The position numbers and the translations under genes were made by a program. From NCBI GenBank assembly GCA_034435675.1, contig DAOTWP010000144.1, positions 1-38,922 on the forward strand: DNA of 38,922 nt, in the 5' to 3' direction. Under the pieces are notes generated by a model, which did not search any database, had not been told where the DNA came from, and saw nothing but the letters and a program-made list of their open reading frames with translations. This document shows positions 15,975 to 24,089 of the stretch, one piece after another. Numbering within the stretch: the stretch's first letter is position 1; each line of letters starts with the position of its first letter. This DNA is from DAOTWP01 sp034435675 (GTDB lineage: Bacteria > Chloroflexota > Anaerolineae > Aggregatilineales > Phototrophicaceae).

Positions 15975-17171
15975 CTATTCGAGTACTTCGGTGATCACAC
16001 CCGCGCCGACAGTCAAACCACCTTCGCGGATGGCGAACTTCGACCCTTTTTCAAGAGCTACCGGGATAATCAGTTCAACCTTCAGGTTGACATCGTCACC
16101 GGGCATAACCATTTCAACTCCGGTGGGCAGTTCGACCGTTCCGGTCACGTCCATCGTGCGGATGTAGAACTGCGGGCGGTAGCCGGTGAAGAATGCCTTG
16201 TGACGACCACCTTCTTCCTTCTTCAGCACGTACACCTGGCTCATGAAACGACGGTGCGGGGTGATGCTTGCCGACTTGGCGAGGACCATACCGCGCTCCA
16301 CCTGTTCACGGGTGACACCGCGCAGCAGAATGCCCGCGTTGTCGCCAGCTTCGGCGGCGTCAAGTTCCTTGTGGAACATTTCGATACCGGTCACAACGGT
16401 CTTCATGCTTTCTTCGCGCAGACCGATGATCTCGATTTCTTCGCCCTTCTTCAGGCTGCCACGCTCCACACGCCCGGTCACGACCGTGCCACGACCCTTG
16501 ATCGAGAACACGTCTTCCACTGGCATCAGGAAGGGCTTGTCAACTTCGCGCTTGGGCGTCGGGATCCAATCGTCAACTGCCTTCATCAGCTCCAGAATCG
16601 GCTGATATTCGGGAGCGTTGATATCAGTGCTGGCGCTTTCGTTGGCATGAAGTGCCGACCCACGCACAATCGGGGTATCAGCGCTGAAGTTATAGCTTTC
16701 CAGCAGTTCGTGCAGTTCCAGCTCGACCAGTTCCAGCAGTTCTTCGTCGTCCATCTGGTCAACCTTGTTCAGGAAGACGACCATTGCCGGGACTTCCACC
16801 TGGCGTGCCAGCAGCACATGTTCGCGTGTCTGCGGCATGGGTCCATCGGGCGCGCTGACGACGAGGATTGCGCCGTCCATCTGCGCCGCGCCGGTGATCA
16901 TGTTCTTGATGTAGTCACGGTGACCGGGGCAGTCCACGTGAGCATAGTGGCGCGCTTCGGTCTCATATTCCACGTGCCGGATGTTGATCGTGATACCACG
17001 AGCTTTTTCTTCCGGCGCGTTATCAATATCGTCGTACGCCATCTTCTGGGCGCGCCCTGCCATCGCCAGCGTCTTTGTGATCGCGGCGGTCAGCGTGGTT
17101 TTGCCATGGTCAACATGACCGATGGTCCCGATATTGACGTGCGGTTTTTTCCGCTCGAATTTTTCTGCCAT
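15975..17171 (-). CDS. tuf: Elongation factor Tu
   Basis: EF-Tu delivers aminoacyl-tRNA to the ribosome. The 398-residue product has GTPase motifs GHVDHGKT, RGITI, DCPGH, NKVD and GSAL, then domains II and III, with GVEMVMPGDDVNLKVELIIPVALE near the end. AAAGGTGA precedes the ATG. Two local substitutions are visible: NIRHVEYET where NTSHVEY-type sequence is common, and PGHRDYIKNM where Ala often follows the His. All GTP-binding residues remain. It is the last gene of the str block. Confidence 0.98.
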   Translation of the reverse strand: MAEKFERKKPHVNIGTIGHVDHGKTTLTAAITKTLAMAGRAQKMAYDDIDNAPEEKARGITINIRHVEYETEARHYAHVDCPGHRDYIKNMITGAAQMDGAILVVSAPDGPMPQTREHVLLARQVEVPAMVVFLNKVDQMDDEELLELVELELHELLESYNFSADTPIVRGSALHANESASTDINAPEYQPILELMKAVDDWIPTPKREVDKPFLMPVEDVFSIKGRGTVVTGRVERGSLKKGEEIEIIGLREESMKTVVTGIEMFHKELDAAEAGDNAGILLRGVTREQVERGMVLAKSASITPHRRFMSQVYVLKKEEGGRHKAFFTGYRPQFYIRTMDVTGTVELPTGVEMVMPGDDVNLKVELIIPVALEKGSKFAIREGGLTVGAGVITEVLE

Positions 17172-17258
17172 TGCTCAAATCACCTTTGTTGTCCCTACTT
17201 ACCTACAGTCGATATGCCACAGGCAGCGCAGCGAGCCGCTTGCAGCGCTTTGGTTCTA

Positions 17259-19370
17259 CTAACGCCCGCCCTTGATTACTTCATCAGCAATGTTCTGGGG
17301 AGCGACAGTATACTTGTCGAATTCCATCGTAAAGTTGCCGCGTCCCTGCGTGATATTACGCAGGTTGGTGGCATAGCCGAACATCTCACTCAGCGGGACG
17401 GTGCCGCGAATTGAGGTTGCCCCGCCGCCGCGTGGTTCCATGCCCTGAATAATGCCGCGCCGCGAAGAGAGATCACCGACCACGCCGCCGGTGTATTCAT
17501 CCGGGACGGTGACTTCAACCTTCATCGTGGGTTCCAGAATCACCGGGTGTGCCTTGCGAATCGCATCCTTGAAACAGATTGACCCGGCAGTATGGAAGGC
17601 ATTTTCGTTTGAGTCCACTTCGTGGATTGCGCCGTCAACCAGTTTGGCTTTGACGCCCACCACGGGATACCCGGCGATGACACCGCCAACGGCGGCATCA
17701 CGCACACCGCGGAACGCAGGTTTGACGAAGTTGTCCGGGACAGAACCACCGCGCGTTTCATTGACCAGATAAACACCGTCTTCGGCGAGTTTCAGTTCTT
17801 CGTCGCTGAGGGGTTCAAACTCAAAGACAACGCGCGCATATTGACCGGAACCCCCGGTCTGTTTCTTGAACGTGGTGTCTTCACGCACAGAACGGGTAAT
17901 GGTTTCGCGGTAAGCCACGCGCGGACGCCCGACTTTCGCCTTGACTCCATCTTCGCGCATCATGCGGTCAACCAGCACTTCAAGGTGCAGCTCACCCATG
18001 CCCTTGATTTTGGTTTGCCCCAGCGCGCTGTCGACCTCATATTTAAAGGTCGGATCTTCGATTGCCAGACGGCGCAGCGACTGCCCCAGCTTGTCCTGAT
18101 CTGCCTTACTTTCAGGCTCGATGGACAGTTCAATCACGGGTTCGGGGAAGCTGATCTTCTCCAGCACTACCGGTTTGGAAGGATCAGTGAGTGTGTCGCC
18201 GGTGAAGGTAGTCTTCAGCCCGATAATTGCGGCGATGTCCCCGGCATGAACTTCTTCGGTGTCTTCACGCTTGTCTGCGAACATACGGACGATACGCCCG
18301 ATGCGTTCGTTTTCGTTCTTCGTGCTGTTCAGCGCTGTTGTCGATGTACGCAGGACGCCGGAATAAACGCGGATGAACGACAATGTGCCGAAACGGTCCG
18401 TCAGCACCTTGAAGACCAACCCGGAAAACGGCTCGTCGTCCGTCGCGTGGCGCACGACTTCGGCATCGGTTTTGGGATGAATACCCTTCACGGGAGGAAT
18501 ATCCAGCGGAGATGGCAGGAAATCGCAGATGCGATCCAGCATCATCTGGACCCCCTTGTTTTTCAGGGCAGAGCCACAAATCACTGGCTGCGCAATGTTG
18601 CTGATGCAGGCAGCACGCAGTGCGGCAATCAGCGCTTCGACGGATGGCTCTTCGCCTTCCAGATATTTCTCCATCAGTGCGTCATCGGTTTCGACGATCT
18701 TTTCGATCATCTCTGCCCGGCGCGTTTCTGCCTCTTCGCGGATCGCTTCCGGGATTGCTACATGCTGGATGTCTGTGCCTTCGTCGTTGCTGTAAGTAAC
18801 CAGTTCCATGGTCAGCAGGTCAACAATGCCCTTGAAGTCCGCGCCCTCGCCATAGGGGAACTGGATAATCACTGGGTTGCCATGCAGCCGGTCAACAATC
18901 ATGTCAACACAGCGCTGGAAATTCGCGCCGGTGCGATCCATTTTGTTGACGAAGCACATGCGCGGAACGCCATAGGTGGTTGCCTGACGCCACACGGTTT
19001 CGGACTGTGGTTCCACACCGGCAACCCCGTCGAAAACGATCACGCCACCGTCCAGCACGCGCAGCGAACGCTGCACTTCGGCGGTGAAGTCTACGTGACC
19101 GGGGGTGTCAATCAGGTTGATCTGGTATTCCTGATCGTTGTGGCTCCAAAAGCAGGTCACCGCCGCTGCGGTAATGGTAATGCCGCGTTCGCGTTCCTGC
19201 TCCATATAGTCAGTGGTCGCAGCGCCCTCATGCACCTCGCCGATACGATGCACCATGCCGGTGTAATAGAGGATACGCTCCGTCGTGGTGGTCTTACCCG
19301 CATCAATGTGAGCAATGATCCCAATATTTCTTACGTTGGTGAGATCGGGTTTGTCGCCTTTTTTCGCCAT
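17259..19370 (-). CDS. fusA: Elongation factor G
   Basis: EF-G catalyses ribosomal translocation using GTP. The 703-residue product begins MAKKGDKPDLTNVRNIGIIAHIDAGKTTTTERILYYTG. It has ERGITITAAAVTC, DTPGHVDF, NKMDRTGANF and GSALKNKG, followed by domains II-V, including the domain IV RETITR segment and GMGELHLEV of domain III. The start at 19370 is preferred over 19421 because it gives the conserved N-terminus. It lies between rpsG and tuf. Confidence 0.97.
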   Translation of the reverse strand: MAKKGDKPDLTNVRNIGIIAHIDAGKTTTTERILYYTGMVHRIGEVHEGAATTDYMEQERERGITITAAAVTCFWSHNDQEYQINLIDTPGHVDFTAEVQRSLRVLDGGVIVFDGVAGVEPQSETVWRQATTYGVPRMCFVNKMDRTGANFQRCVDMIVDRLHGNPVIIQFPYGEGADFKGIVDLLTMELVTYSNDEGTDIQHVAIPEAIREEAETRRAEMIEKIVETDDALMEKYLEGEEPSVEALIAALRAACISNIAQPVICGSALKNKGVQMMLDRICDFLPSPLDIPPVKGIHPKTDAEVVRHATDDEPFSGLVFKVLTDRFGTLSFIRVYSGVLRTSTTALNSTKNENERIGRIVRMFADKREDTEEVHAGDIAAIIGLKTTFTGDTLTDPSKPVVLEKISFPEPVIELSIEPESKADQDKLGQSLRRLAIEDPTFKYEVDSALGQTKIKGMGELHLEVLVDRMMREDGVKAKVGRPRVAYRETITRSVREDTTFKKQTGGSGQYARVVFEFEPLSDEELKLAEDGVYLVNETRGGSVPDNFVKPAFRGVRDAAVGGVIAGYPVVGVKAKLVDGAIHEVDSNENAFHTAGSICFKDAIRKAHPVILEPTMKVEVTVPDEYTGGVVGDLSSRRGIIQGMEPRGGGATSIRGTVPLSEMFGYATNLRNITQGRGNFTMEFDKYTVAPQNIADEVIKGGR

Positions 19371-19447
19371 GCTTGGTCTACCGGGTCTTCTCGTTTCATT
19401 CTGTTGATCGATAACCCCCAAAACAATTTAGCCAGGGGGTGTTGCGG

Positions 19448-19915
19448 CTAGCGGAAATGCGCAAACGCACGGTTAGCTTCAGCCATGCGGTGGGTATCAT
19501 CCTTCTTCTTAACAGATGCACCCTGCCCGTTGAAGGCATCCAGCAGTTCTGCTGCCAGTTTTTCTTCCATGCTGCGCCCGTTGCGGTTGCGCGCATTCTG
19601 AAGCAGCCAGCGCATTGCCAGCGATACGCCGCGATCAAAGGGGACTTCAATCGGCACCTGATAAGTGGACCCCCCCACGCGGCGCGGTTTCACTTCAACT
19701 GCTGGCGTGACATTGCGCAGCGCGGTTTCAAACACTTCAACCGGGTCGCGTTTGGCGCGTTCTTCAATAATCTGCATCGCAGTGTAAATGATGTTCTGGG
19801 CAGTACTCTTTTTGCCGCCGTACATCATCCGGTTGGTAAACATTGCCAGATGCAGGTTGTTATAGCGCTTGTCCGGTTCAATCACCCGTTTAGGTGGACG
19901 ATTTCTTCTAGGCAT
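19448..19915 (-). CDS. rpsG: 30S ribosomal protein S7
   Basis: S7 nucleates the small-subunit head and lies at the E site. The 155-residue product contains PPKRVIEPDKRYNNLHLAMFTNRMMYGGKKSTAQNIIY, RDPVEVFETALRNVTPAVEVKPRRVGGSTYQVPIEV and RSMEEKLAAELLDAFNGQGASVKKKDDTHRMAEANRAFAHFR. All are canonical. Confidence 0.98.
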   Translation of the reverse strand: MPRRNRPPKRVIEPDKRYNNLHLAMFTNRMMYGGKKSTAQNIIYTAMQIIEERAKRDPVEVFETALRNVTPAVEVKPRRVGGSTYQVPIEVPFDRGVSLAMRWLLQNARNRNGRSMEEKLAAELLDAFNGQGASVKKKDDTHRMAEANRAFAHFR

Positions 19916-19935
19916 CGTTAAGCTTCCTTCTTACC

Positions 19936-20385
19936 TTACTTCTTTTTTTGCTGAACAGCCGCCGCGCCCTGTTTGGGTCGCTTTGCCCCGTATTTGCTGC
20001 GTCCCTGCTGGCGGTTTTTCACGCCGTCAGTGTCCAGTGTGCCGCGCACGATGTGATAGCGCACACCGGGCAGGTCCTTCACACGTCCACCGCGCACCAG
20101 CACCACGCTATGTTCCTGCAAGCTGTGCCCTTCGCCCGGAATATACGCTGTGACCTCGATATTGTTGGTCAGGCGCACACGTGCAACCTTACGCAGCGCG
20201 GAATTGGGCTTCTTGGGCGTCATGGTACGCACCTGCGTGCAGACCCCGCGCTTCTGCGGCGCGCCCTTACGACGGCGGGTGCGCTTCTGGCTGTAGGCAT
20301 TAAACGTGTATTGCAGCGCGGGCGCTTTGGTCTTGCTGGTCTTGGAACGACGCCCTTTGCGCACTAGCTGATTGATGGTTGGCAT
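19936..20385 (-). CDS. rpsL: 30S ribosomal protein S12
   Basis: S12 monitors codon-anticodon pairing. The product begins MPTINQLVRKGRRSKTSKTKAPAL and has an inserted basic stretch (about residues 26-40, YTFNAYSQKRTRRRK) of the long type also known in Firmicutes. It then has PQKRGVCTQVRTMTPKKPNSALRK and GGRVKDLPGVRYHIVRG. Both lysines whose mutation gives streptomycin resistance are present. The start at 20385 has GGAGAG just upstream and the canonical N-terminus; the ATG four codons earlier is rejected. It heads the superoperon. Confidence 0.97.
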   Translation of the reverse strand: MPTINQLVRKGRRSKTSKTKAPALQYTFNAYSQKRTRRRKGAPQKRGVCTQVRTMTPKKPNSALRKVARVRLTNNIEVTAYIPGEGHSLQEHSVVLVRGGRVKDLPGVRYHIVRGTLDTDGVKNRQQGRSKYGAKRPKQGAAAVQQKKK

Positions 20386-20421
20386 AACTCTCTCCAATAA
20401 TGTTGGCGCTGTCGCCTGATT

Positions 20422-20483
20422 GCCCGTTTAGGTTAACCTGTTTTCAGGCACGCAAACGGGCGTATCTATGACAAGAACGCCCG
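20422..20483 (-). promoter_or_regulatory. Leader with two mutually exclusive hairpins before rpsL
   Basis: In the roughly 220-base leader of the str transcript, CGGGCGT (20477-20483) can pair with ACGCCCG (20457-20463). The same GCCCGTTT region (20454-20461) can instead pair with AAACGGGC (20422-20429). The two stems share bases and cannot form together. A small CCTG-AAAA-CAGG stem fits inside the second loop. This is the layout of an attenuator or ribosomal-protein target, but the role is inference. Confidence 0.5.
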
Positions 20484-20610
20484 CATATCTGCCACTTTCA
20501 TGACGAGCTACTGAACAACCCAACATGGCTGCGCGCTTTCGTCATAATTACTCGATTCAGTGCCGCATTGCCTCACTTATGGAGGATGCACACTGCGTTT
20601 GAGGTTTGGC

Positions 20611-20639
20611 ATGGTAACATCCTGCCCTCATAAAGTCAA
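20611..20639 (-). promoter_or_regulatory. Strong predicted promoter of the str-S10-spc superoperon
   Basis: Minus-strand TTGACT and TACCAT hexamers are separated by 17 bases, with an extended -10 TGT before TACCAT. Transcription would start about 220 bases upstream of rpsL. It is among the best promoter matches in the window, fitting a heavily expressed ribosomal operon. Confidence 0.7.
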
Positions 20640-20697
20640 GGGCGATAGCACCTGCCTAAAACAGTTTTAAAAAAGAACATTCTGGCGGCGGTACACC

Positions 20698-21606
20698 TCA
20701 GGTGATGCGCCGTGTGGGGTCTTCCTCGGAGCGTGAGCGTCGTTTGAGAACGTCCCCGACAGAATGAATCAGTTCATCGATGCCAATAGGCTTGCCGAGG
20801 AACACATCCACCCCTGCCTGCAATGCCTGGTTCTTCTGGAAGCCGCCCGTCGCACCGGATACGACAATGATCGGGATTTCGCGCCCGCTGTCCTGCGAAC
20901 GCACATACTTGACCAGTTCCAACCCGCTCATGTCTGCCAGCATCAGGTCGAGGACGACCATGTCGGGCATTTCCCCCGCGACAGCATTCATGGCGGTGGA
21001 TACGGTGTTAGTGACCGTTACCTTGAAGCCCGCATGGCGCAGAATCATTCCGAAGACGTTGGCAACATCCGGGTCGTCTTCAACCACCAGAATGTGCTGA
21101 CCACTGCCGATCACGGGCACGGCAAGCGGCGCTGGTTGGTTCGTGGGTTTGGGTGCGCTGGTTTCGGCGCTAGCGGGCACGACCGCAAACAAAAGCTGCA
21201 CTTGCAGCCTGCCGAATGCCAGGCGGTCATTATGCCGCAGTTTGTACTCCTGCCATGGCGTCAGCGCATGGTCATTCAGATAGGTGCCGTTGGCGCTGCC
21301 CAAATCCTTGATAGTAATGCGATTGTCACTTGCCATAATCATCGCATGCCGCCGCGAGACCCCTTTTTCCAGTGCGCCAAAAGGGGTCAAATCCACATCG
21401 AGCGGCTGCTGGTTTTTGTCCTGACGACCAATGACCATTGACTCGCTGACCTTAACTTGTAGTGTGGATGCAGTGCCTACTATGCGGAATTCAATCACCC
21501 AGGGTACATAATCCAGCGGCGAAGTTTGCCGCGGGGGCATCTGTGACGCGCCCGATGACTGGTTCAGATAGCGGGTATTCCCGTTGGGTTTTGGCTCGTC
21601 GGACAT
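20698..21606 (-). CDS. FHA domain-response regulator receiver fusion protein
   Basis: The 302-residue product joins two signalling modules. Residues about 55-135 are a forkhead-associated domain, which binds phosphothreonine (GR at 60-61, SRRHA at 84-88, LGSANGTYLN at 102-111). After a Pro-rich linker, residues about 171-290 are a receiver domain with acidic pair D177/D178, phospho-acceptor D220 in VVLDLMLADMSG, S250 and K272. No DNA-binding or enzymatic output domain follows. It could link Ser/Thr-kinase and two-component signalling by protein-protein contact. A TATAAT -10 element lies upstream at 21699-21704. It is on the same strand as, and directly before, the ribosomal superoperon. Confidence 0.9.
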   Translation of the reverse strand: MSDEPKPNGNTRYLNQSSGASQMPPRQTSPLDYVPWVIEFRIVGTASTLQVKVSESMVIGRQDKNQQPLDVDLTPFGALEKGVSRRHAMIMASDNRITIKDLGSANGTYLNDHALTPWQEYKLRHNDRLAFGRLQVQLLFAVVPASAETSAPKPTNQPAPLAVPVIGSGQHILVVEDDPDVANVFGMILRHAGFKVTVTNTVSTAMNAVAGEMPDMVVLDLMLADMSGLELVKYVRSQDSGREIPIIVVSGATGGFQKNQALQAGVDVFLGKPIGIDELIHSVGDVLKRRSRSEEDPTRRIT

Positions 21607-21967
21607 GTCGGCGATGTCTCTCTACTCATGATACCGGAAACGGAAATTCAGAACGTGCTCAATGGTATCAAATTCGTAAATTGCACAATCTTCATTTTAT
21701 TATACTTCTTACACTACCACGAATAGGACATGTGGAGTCGTTAGCATCTGCAAAAAACAAACAACCTCAGCCCGTCATTGTAGGCTAAGGTTGTTACAAT
21801 GCCAACTGCTAAGTCACGGTGCCAACCGCGCCCATGGAACGCGAGCACTAAACAGGCGCATTTTGGGGCAGCCAACCCTGGCACAGCCACGCGAACAGGC
21901 GTGGTGGATTTCATACGGCTGGTGGCTTAGCCTGCCGCGGCGGGCGCAAGTTCGCTGGCTAAAGGGG
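21607..21967 (-). other. Intergenic region between acyl-CoA dehydrogenase and FHA-REC gene
   Basis: This 361-base stretch has no convincing gene. It contains the terminator-like hairpin at 21751-21795, a perfect TATAAT element (21699-21704) for the FHA-REC gene with a poor -35, and a CCACGC/GCGTGG stem (about 21885-21902) shortly after the dehydrogenase stop. Confidence 0.55.
21751..21795 (-). terminator. Rho-independent terminator after acyl-CoA dehydrogenase
   Basis: On the minus strand AACAACCTTAGCC pairs with GGCTGAGGTTGTT (one mismatch) around a 10-base loop, followed by TGTTTTTTG. The stem and T-run form a classical terminator. It lies about 170 bases downstream of the dehydrogenase stop and just upstream of the FHA-REC promoter, so the two genes are separate transcription units. 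Confidence 0.75.
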
Positions 21968-23140
21968 CTAGCCGCGGAACAGTTCGCGCACAATGATGTT
22001 GCGCTGAATTTCGCTGGTGCCCTCGTAGATCTGGAAAATCTTAACATCGCGCAGCAGTTTTTCGACCGGGTATTCCTTCATATAGCCGTACCCACCGAAA
22101 ACCTGCACGGCATCAACGGCGGCTTTGGTCGCCATGTCGGCGGCAAACGCCTTGGCATATGCTGCGTAGGTGGGGTGCGGCGTGCCGCTGTCTACTGCCG
22201 CCGCTGCCTGCCAGACCAGCAGGCGCGATGCCTGATAGTTGATTGCCATGTCGGCGATCTTGTGCCCGATTGCCTGATGCTGGTAAATCGGCACGCCGAA
22301 TGCCTCACGTTCACGGGCATACTTGACGCTTTCTTCCAGCGCGCGGCGCTGCAAGCCTACTGCCGCCGCCGCAACACCGGGACGGCTGTAATCGAAGACT
22401 TTCATCGCCAGGTAAAAGCCTTTGCCTTCTTCGCCGAGCATGTTTTCCGCCGGGACTTCGACATTCTCAAAGACGATTTCGGCGGTGTCGCTGGCGCGCT
22501 GCCCAATCTTGTCGAACTTCTTGCCGATGCTGACGCCGGGGGCATCGCGTTCAATCACAAAGGCAGACATGCCGCGATGACCGGCATTGAGGTCTGTTTT
22601 GGCGAACACTGTGAAGAAATTGGCATGGCTGGCGTTGGTGATGAAGGTCTTGCTGCCATTGATGATATAGTGCCCGTTCTTACGTTCTGCACGGGTCTGG
22701 ATGCCGACCACATTGCTGCCCGCTGCTGCTTCGGTCACCCCATAGCTGACAAACTGCCCCTGATTGACCAGTCGTTCACCAAGCCAGTAGTGCTTCTGCT
22801 TTTCGCTGCCTGCCAGGATAATGGGCAGTGCGCCAAGGTGGTTGGTGCTGACGCTGGTGCTGATACCCGTGCAGCCGTAGCCAAGTTCTTCTGCTACCAG
22901 ACATTCTTCCAGCACCGACGCGCCCACCCCGCCGTATTCCTGCGGGACATTCATGTTGGTCAGACCGAGTTCGCGTGCCTTGTGGAAAATTGCTTCCGGG
23001 AATTTTGCGTGATGGTCATGTTCTTCGGCAGCCGGGATAATTTCGTTGGCAGCGAAGTCACGCGCCATCTTTTGCAGCATTTTTTGCTCGTCGGTCAGTT
23101 CAAAACTGACACCCGCATGCAATTGTGACACCGAAACCAT
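21968..23140 (-). CDS. Acyl-CoA dehydrogenase
   Basis: This FAD enzyme oxidises acyl-CoA to trans-2-enoyl-CoA, passing electrons to ETF. The 390-residue product has the N-terminal helical domain (ELTDEQKMLQKMARDFAANEI) and the middle-domain signature GVTEAAAGSN (Asp usual at the last position, here Asn). It also has FGVPIYQHQAIGHKIADMA, the QVFGGYGYMKEYPVEKLLRDVKIFQIYEGTSEIQRN block, and a catalytic Glu about residue 373. It fits a short/branched-chain or butyryl-CoA type, but the substrate cannot be fixed. The start ATG at 23140 has GGAGA eight bases upstream; a TTG at 23155 is the alternative. It has its own promoter and a strong operator-like palindrome. Confidence 0.93.
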   Translation of the reverse strand: MVSVSQLHAGVSFELTDEQKMLQKMARDFAANEIIPAAEEHDHHAKFPEAIFHKARELGLTNMNVPQEYGGVGASVLEECLVAEELGYGCTGISTSVSTNHLGALPIILAGSEKQKHYWLGERLVNQGQFVSYGVTEAAAGSNVVGIQTRAERKNGHYIINGSKTFITNASHANFFTVFAKTDLNAGHRGMSAFVIERDAPGVSIGKKFDKIGQRASDTAEIVFENVEVPAENMLGEEGKGFYLAMKVFDYSRPGVAAAAVGLQRRALEESVKYAREREAFGVPIYQHQAIGHKIADMAINYQASRLLVWQAAAAVDSGTPHPTYAAYAKAFAADMATKAAVDAVQVFGGYGYMKEYPVEKLLRDVKIFQIYEGTSEIQRNIIVRELFRG

Positions 23141-23162
23141 AGCTGTATTCTCCAAACGGTAA

Positions 23163-23186
23163 ATAATCTAACGAGCGTTCGATTAT
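23163..23186. promoter_or_regulatory. 24-bp operator-like palindrome at the acyl-CoA dehydrogenase start site
   Basis: The sequence is ATAATC-n-AACG-nn-CGTT-n-GATTAT, symmetric on both strands except for the central pair and one flanking base on each side. It begins three bases after the -10 hexamer, so a bound protein would cover the transcription start. The AACGnnCGTT core resembles operators of TetR-family regulators of fatty-acid genes; that comparison is from general knowledge. No regulator gene is adjacent. Confidence 0.65.
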
Positions 23187-23188
23187 TG

Positions 23189-23217
23189 ATGATAGCACGG
23201 GTTACAGGGCAGGGCAA
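23189..23217 (-). promoter_or_regulatory. Predicted promoter of the acyl-CoA dehydrogenase gene
   Basis: Minus-strand TTGCCC and TATCAT are separated by 17 bases, with an extended -10 TGC before TATCAT. The start would be about 40 bases upstream of the ATG, inside the palindrome. Confidence 0.65.
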
Positions 23218-23226
23218 TAATCGGGT

Positions 23227-24078
23227 TCAGGGCAGCCCGGCAGTGTGGCGGTTGTCCTCGCGCAGCAGCCAGCGTGCCAGCAGCAGCGCCAGCAGCGCGG
23301 TGACAATCAGCAGCACGCCGGTCCAGATGGCGGCGTCAATGTCGCGTTCGAGAATGTTATAGACCAGCAGCGGCATGGTCTGCGTGCGCCCTTGCAGGCT
23401 GCCGGCGAAGAGGATTGTTGCGCCGAATTCGCCCAGCGCCCGCGCCCAACAGAGGATCAGCCCTGCCGCCAGCGCCCGCCGTGCCAGCGGCAGCAGCACC
23501 AGCCAGAACAGCGCCCATGTGCTGGCGCCATCCACACGCGCCGCGTCTTCAATTTCGCGCGGGATATTTTGGAAGCCAAGCTGTGCGGAGCGAATGAAAA
23601 ACGGCGCGGAGACAAACGTCTGCGCCATGACCACTGCCGCTGTCGTAAAGGGTAGGCTGATGCCCAGCAGCTCCAGCGCTGGACCGAAAGTGCCGCGCCT
23701 GCCAAACGTGGTCAGCAGTGCCAGCCCGGCGACAGCAGGCGGCAGCACAATCGGCAGTTCGACGAGGATGTTCAACAGCCATTTGCCGGGAAAACGCCAG
23801 CGCGCAAAGATCAGCGCCAGCGGCGTGCCAAACAGCAGCGTAACCAGCACTGTCCAGAGCGTTGTCCATAAACTCAGGGTAATGGCATCCAGAATCGGTG
23901 CTGCTGAATCTGACGGAAAGCCAGCGCCCAACAGTGCGCGCAGCACCAGCACAGCCACCGGCAGCCCCAGAAACAGCAGCCCAATTCCCCCGGCAAACAG
24001 TATCCAGAGGTTGTACAGTGCCCGCACTGCCCCGATACGGCGCGGCATCAGTCGCAGTGTCCGTAGAAAATCGCTCAA
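23227..24078 (-). CDS. modB: Molybdate-type ABC transporter permease
   Basis: This is the inner-membrane channel subunit that passes molybdate or a similar oxyanion. The 283-residue product has about six hydrophobic segments and the EAA loop (REIEDAARVDGASTWALFWLVLLPLA) that docks the ATPase. LPIVLPPAVAGLALL is typical of ModB/CysT permeases. The start is TTG with AGGAG five bases upstream, 11 bases after the binding-protein gene. No ModC ATPase gene follows; the next gene is the acyl-CoA dehydrogenase with its own promoter. Tungstate or sulfate specificity cannot be excluded. Confidence 0.88.
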   Translation of the reverse strand: MSDFLRTLRLMPRRIGAVRALYNLWILFAGGIGLLFLGLPVAVLVLRALLGAGFPSDSAAPILDAITLSLWTTLWTVLVTLLFGTPLALIFARWRFPGKWLLNILVELPIVLPPAVAGLALLTTFGRRGTFGPALELLGISLPFTTAAVVMAQTFVSAPFFIRSAQLGFQNIPREIEDAARVDGASTWALFWLVLLPLARRALAAGLILCWARALGEFGATILFAGSLQGRTQTMPLLVYNILERDIDAAIWTGVLLIVTALLALLLARWLLREDNRHTAGLP

Positions 24079-24089
24079 GCGTACTCCTG

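Larger units (their letters stand above)
20386..20697 (-). other. 312-base leader region upstream of rpsL
   Basis: No gene is present. The region holds the superoperon promoter (20611-20639), the alternative hairpins of the leader (20422-20483), and a GGAGAG Shine-Dalgarno before rpsL. Between the FHA-REC stop and the promoter there is a T-rich run (about 20660-20676) without a clear stem, so read-through from the upstream gene is possible. Confidence 0.6.

Noticed and set aside
15900..17414. A 504-codon frame antisense to tuf
   Set aside because: It lies fully over EF-Tu, is His/Phe/Arg-skewed as expected for a reverse-complement shadow of a highly biased gene, and has no recognisable domain.
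17622..19451. A 609-codon frame antisense to fusA
   Set aside because: Same reasoning: opposite a clearly coding EF-G gene, no motifs, composition of a shadow frame.
20640..20697. A terminator at the end of the FHA-REC gene
   Set aside because: There is a T-rich run but no convincing stem before it, so a terminator is not supported.
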